From Campylobacterota bacterium (GTDB lineage: Bacteria > Campylobacterota > Campylobacteria > Campylobacterales > Sulfurovaceae): a stretch of 6,098 bases of DNA. The notes beneath the pieces were generated by a model. The model was given only the letters and a program-made list of their open reading frames with translations, did no database searches and had not been told where the DNA came from. This document shows positions 5,943-6,098 of this stretch, one piece after another. How positions within the stretch are numbered: position 1 is the stretch's first letter; every line of letters begins with the position of its first letter. Location: contig QMKT01000117.1 in assembly GCA_003646505.1 (NCBI GenBank), positions 1 through 6,098 on the forward strand, given 5' to 3'. A program made the translations under genes and the position numbers.

Positions 5943-5963
5943 CTTTGTATTTCGTATACAAAG
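5943..5963 (+). promoter_or_regulatory. Hairpin that covers the istA ribosome-binding site
   Basis: CTTTGTAT (5943-5950) is perfectly complementary to ATACAAAG (5956-5963) around the 5-nt loop TTCGT, with a further U-G wobble possible (5942 with 5964). The 3' arm contains most of the AAGG that serves as Shine-Dalgarno for the istA ATG at 5971. Any RNA beginning upstream of the stem would fold it and hide the site; one starting inside or after it would not. Confidence 0.55.
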
Positions 5964-5970
5964 GTGATAA

Positions 5971-6098
5971 ATGAGGATCATACCCATGAGACAAATAAGA
6001 GAAGTGTTGAAATTGTATCTGCTTGCAGATCTCTCTTCACGAAAGATACAAGGTGCTACAGGTGTAGCCAGAACAACGGTACAGGATTACATCAGACG
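5971..6098 (+). CDS. istA: IS21-family transposase IstA, N-terminal fragment (runs off right edge)
   Basis: Forty-two codons are visible, beginning MRIIPMRQIREVLKLY and continuing through a helix-turn-helix (about residues 20-42) with ARTTVQDYIRR as the likely recognition helix. This M-R-x-I-R-E-V-L opening followed by an HTH is typical of IstA, the transposase that binds the IS ends; the DDE catalytic domain and the partner ATPase gene istB lie beyond the window. The ATG at 5971 is preferred over the in-frame ATG at 5986 because AAGGTG lies 4-5 nt before it and many IstA proteins carry this short pre-MR extension; the second ATG remains possible. Whether the element is complete cannot be judged. 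Confidence 0.85.
   Translation, partial: MRIIPMRQIREVLKLYLLADLSSRKIQGATGVARTTVQDYIR

Larger units (their letters stand above)
5909..6098 (+). mobile_element. Left end of an IS21-family insertion sequence (runs off right edge)
   Basis: The element is identified by the IstA N-terminus starting at 5971. Its outer boundary is put at the TG of TGTTTAGGGGACATTTTC (5909 onward), because IS21-family ends usually start with TG and lie some tens of bases before istA. The right end, istB and the target duplication are outside the window, so the boundary is provisional. Insertion is downstream of the response-regulator stop, so that gene is not disrupted. Confidence 0.75.

Noticed and set aside
1..6098. 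CRISPR arrays, tRNA or rRNA genes
   Set aside because: No regularly spaced repeats and no recognisable tRNA cloverleaf or rRNA sequence were seen on either strand.

Overview
The window is AT-rich and densely coded. It most resembles a Campylobacterota (epsilonproteobacterial) chromosome of the Sulfurovum/Sulfurimonas kind. That rests on the low GC, the histidine-kinase H-box spelled [10 protein letters not shown]-rich Shine-Dalgarno leaders, and perfect TATAAT -10 boxes, some with a TGn extension and all with poor -35 boxes. The genus is an inference from style, not an alignment result.

Layout. (1) Positions 1-1247, minus strand: a two-gene unit. A TrpG/PabA-type glutamine amidotransferase (678-1247) is followed 15 nt later by the N-terminal 220 codons of a multi-membrane-span ArnT/GT39-like protein that runs off the left edge. 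A TGA-TATAAT promoter lies about 120 nt upstream of the amidotransferase. (2) Positions 1404-3774, minus strand: a two-component operon. A MASE1 membrane histidine kinase (547 aa) overlaps a receiver-domain protein in a TAATG stop/start. Downstream of the receiver stop lies a clear but broken GGDEF (diguanylate cyclase) domain. It carries a nonsense codon at the join, a large internal deletion, a one-base loss inside the GGDEF motif and a second nonsense codon. The locus was therefore once a kinase plus REC-GGDEF pair and is now a kinase plus a lone receiver. (3) Positions 3911-4969, minus strand: an exported Ntn-hydrolase of the choloylglycine hydrolase/penicillin V acylase family, whose signal-peptide cleavage exposes the catalytic Cys. 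(4) Positions 5069-5731, plus strand: a complete OmpR/PhoB-type response regulator with a GTG start, transcribed divergently from the hydrolase. Their promoters appear to share one AT-rich core. (5) Positions 5732-5908: no gene, but a GC-rich patch unlike its surroundings and a possible promoter pointing right. (6) From about 5909 to the right edge: the left end of an IS21-family element with the first 42 codons of istA. A hairpin just upstream of istA buries its ribosome-binding site.

How the parts may work together. Kinase and receiver are translationally coupled and almost certainly partners; the lost output was cyclic-di-GMP synthesis. The OmpR-type regulator has no kinase of its own in view and could control the adjacent hydrolase, itself, or both. 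The hydrolase probably works in the periplasm on an N-acyl amide. Whether that is an acyl-homoserine lactone, a beta-lactam side chain or something else cannot be read from the sequence. I see no wholly new system. The most noteworthy points are the decaying REC-GGDEF gene, the shared divergent promoter, and the hairpin over the istA start.
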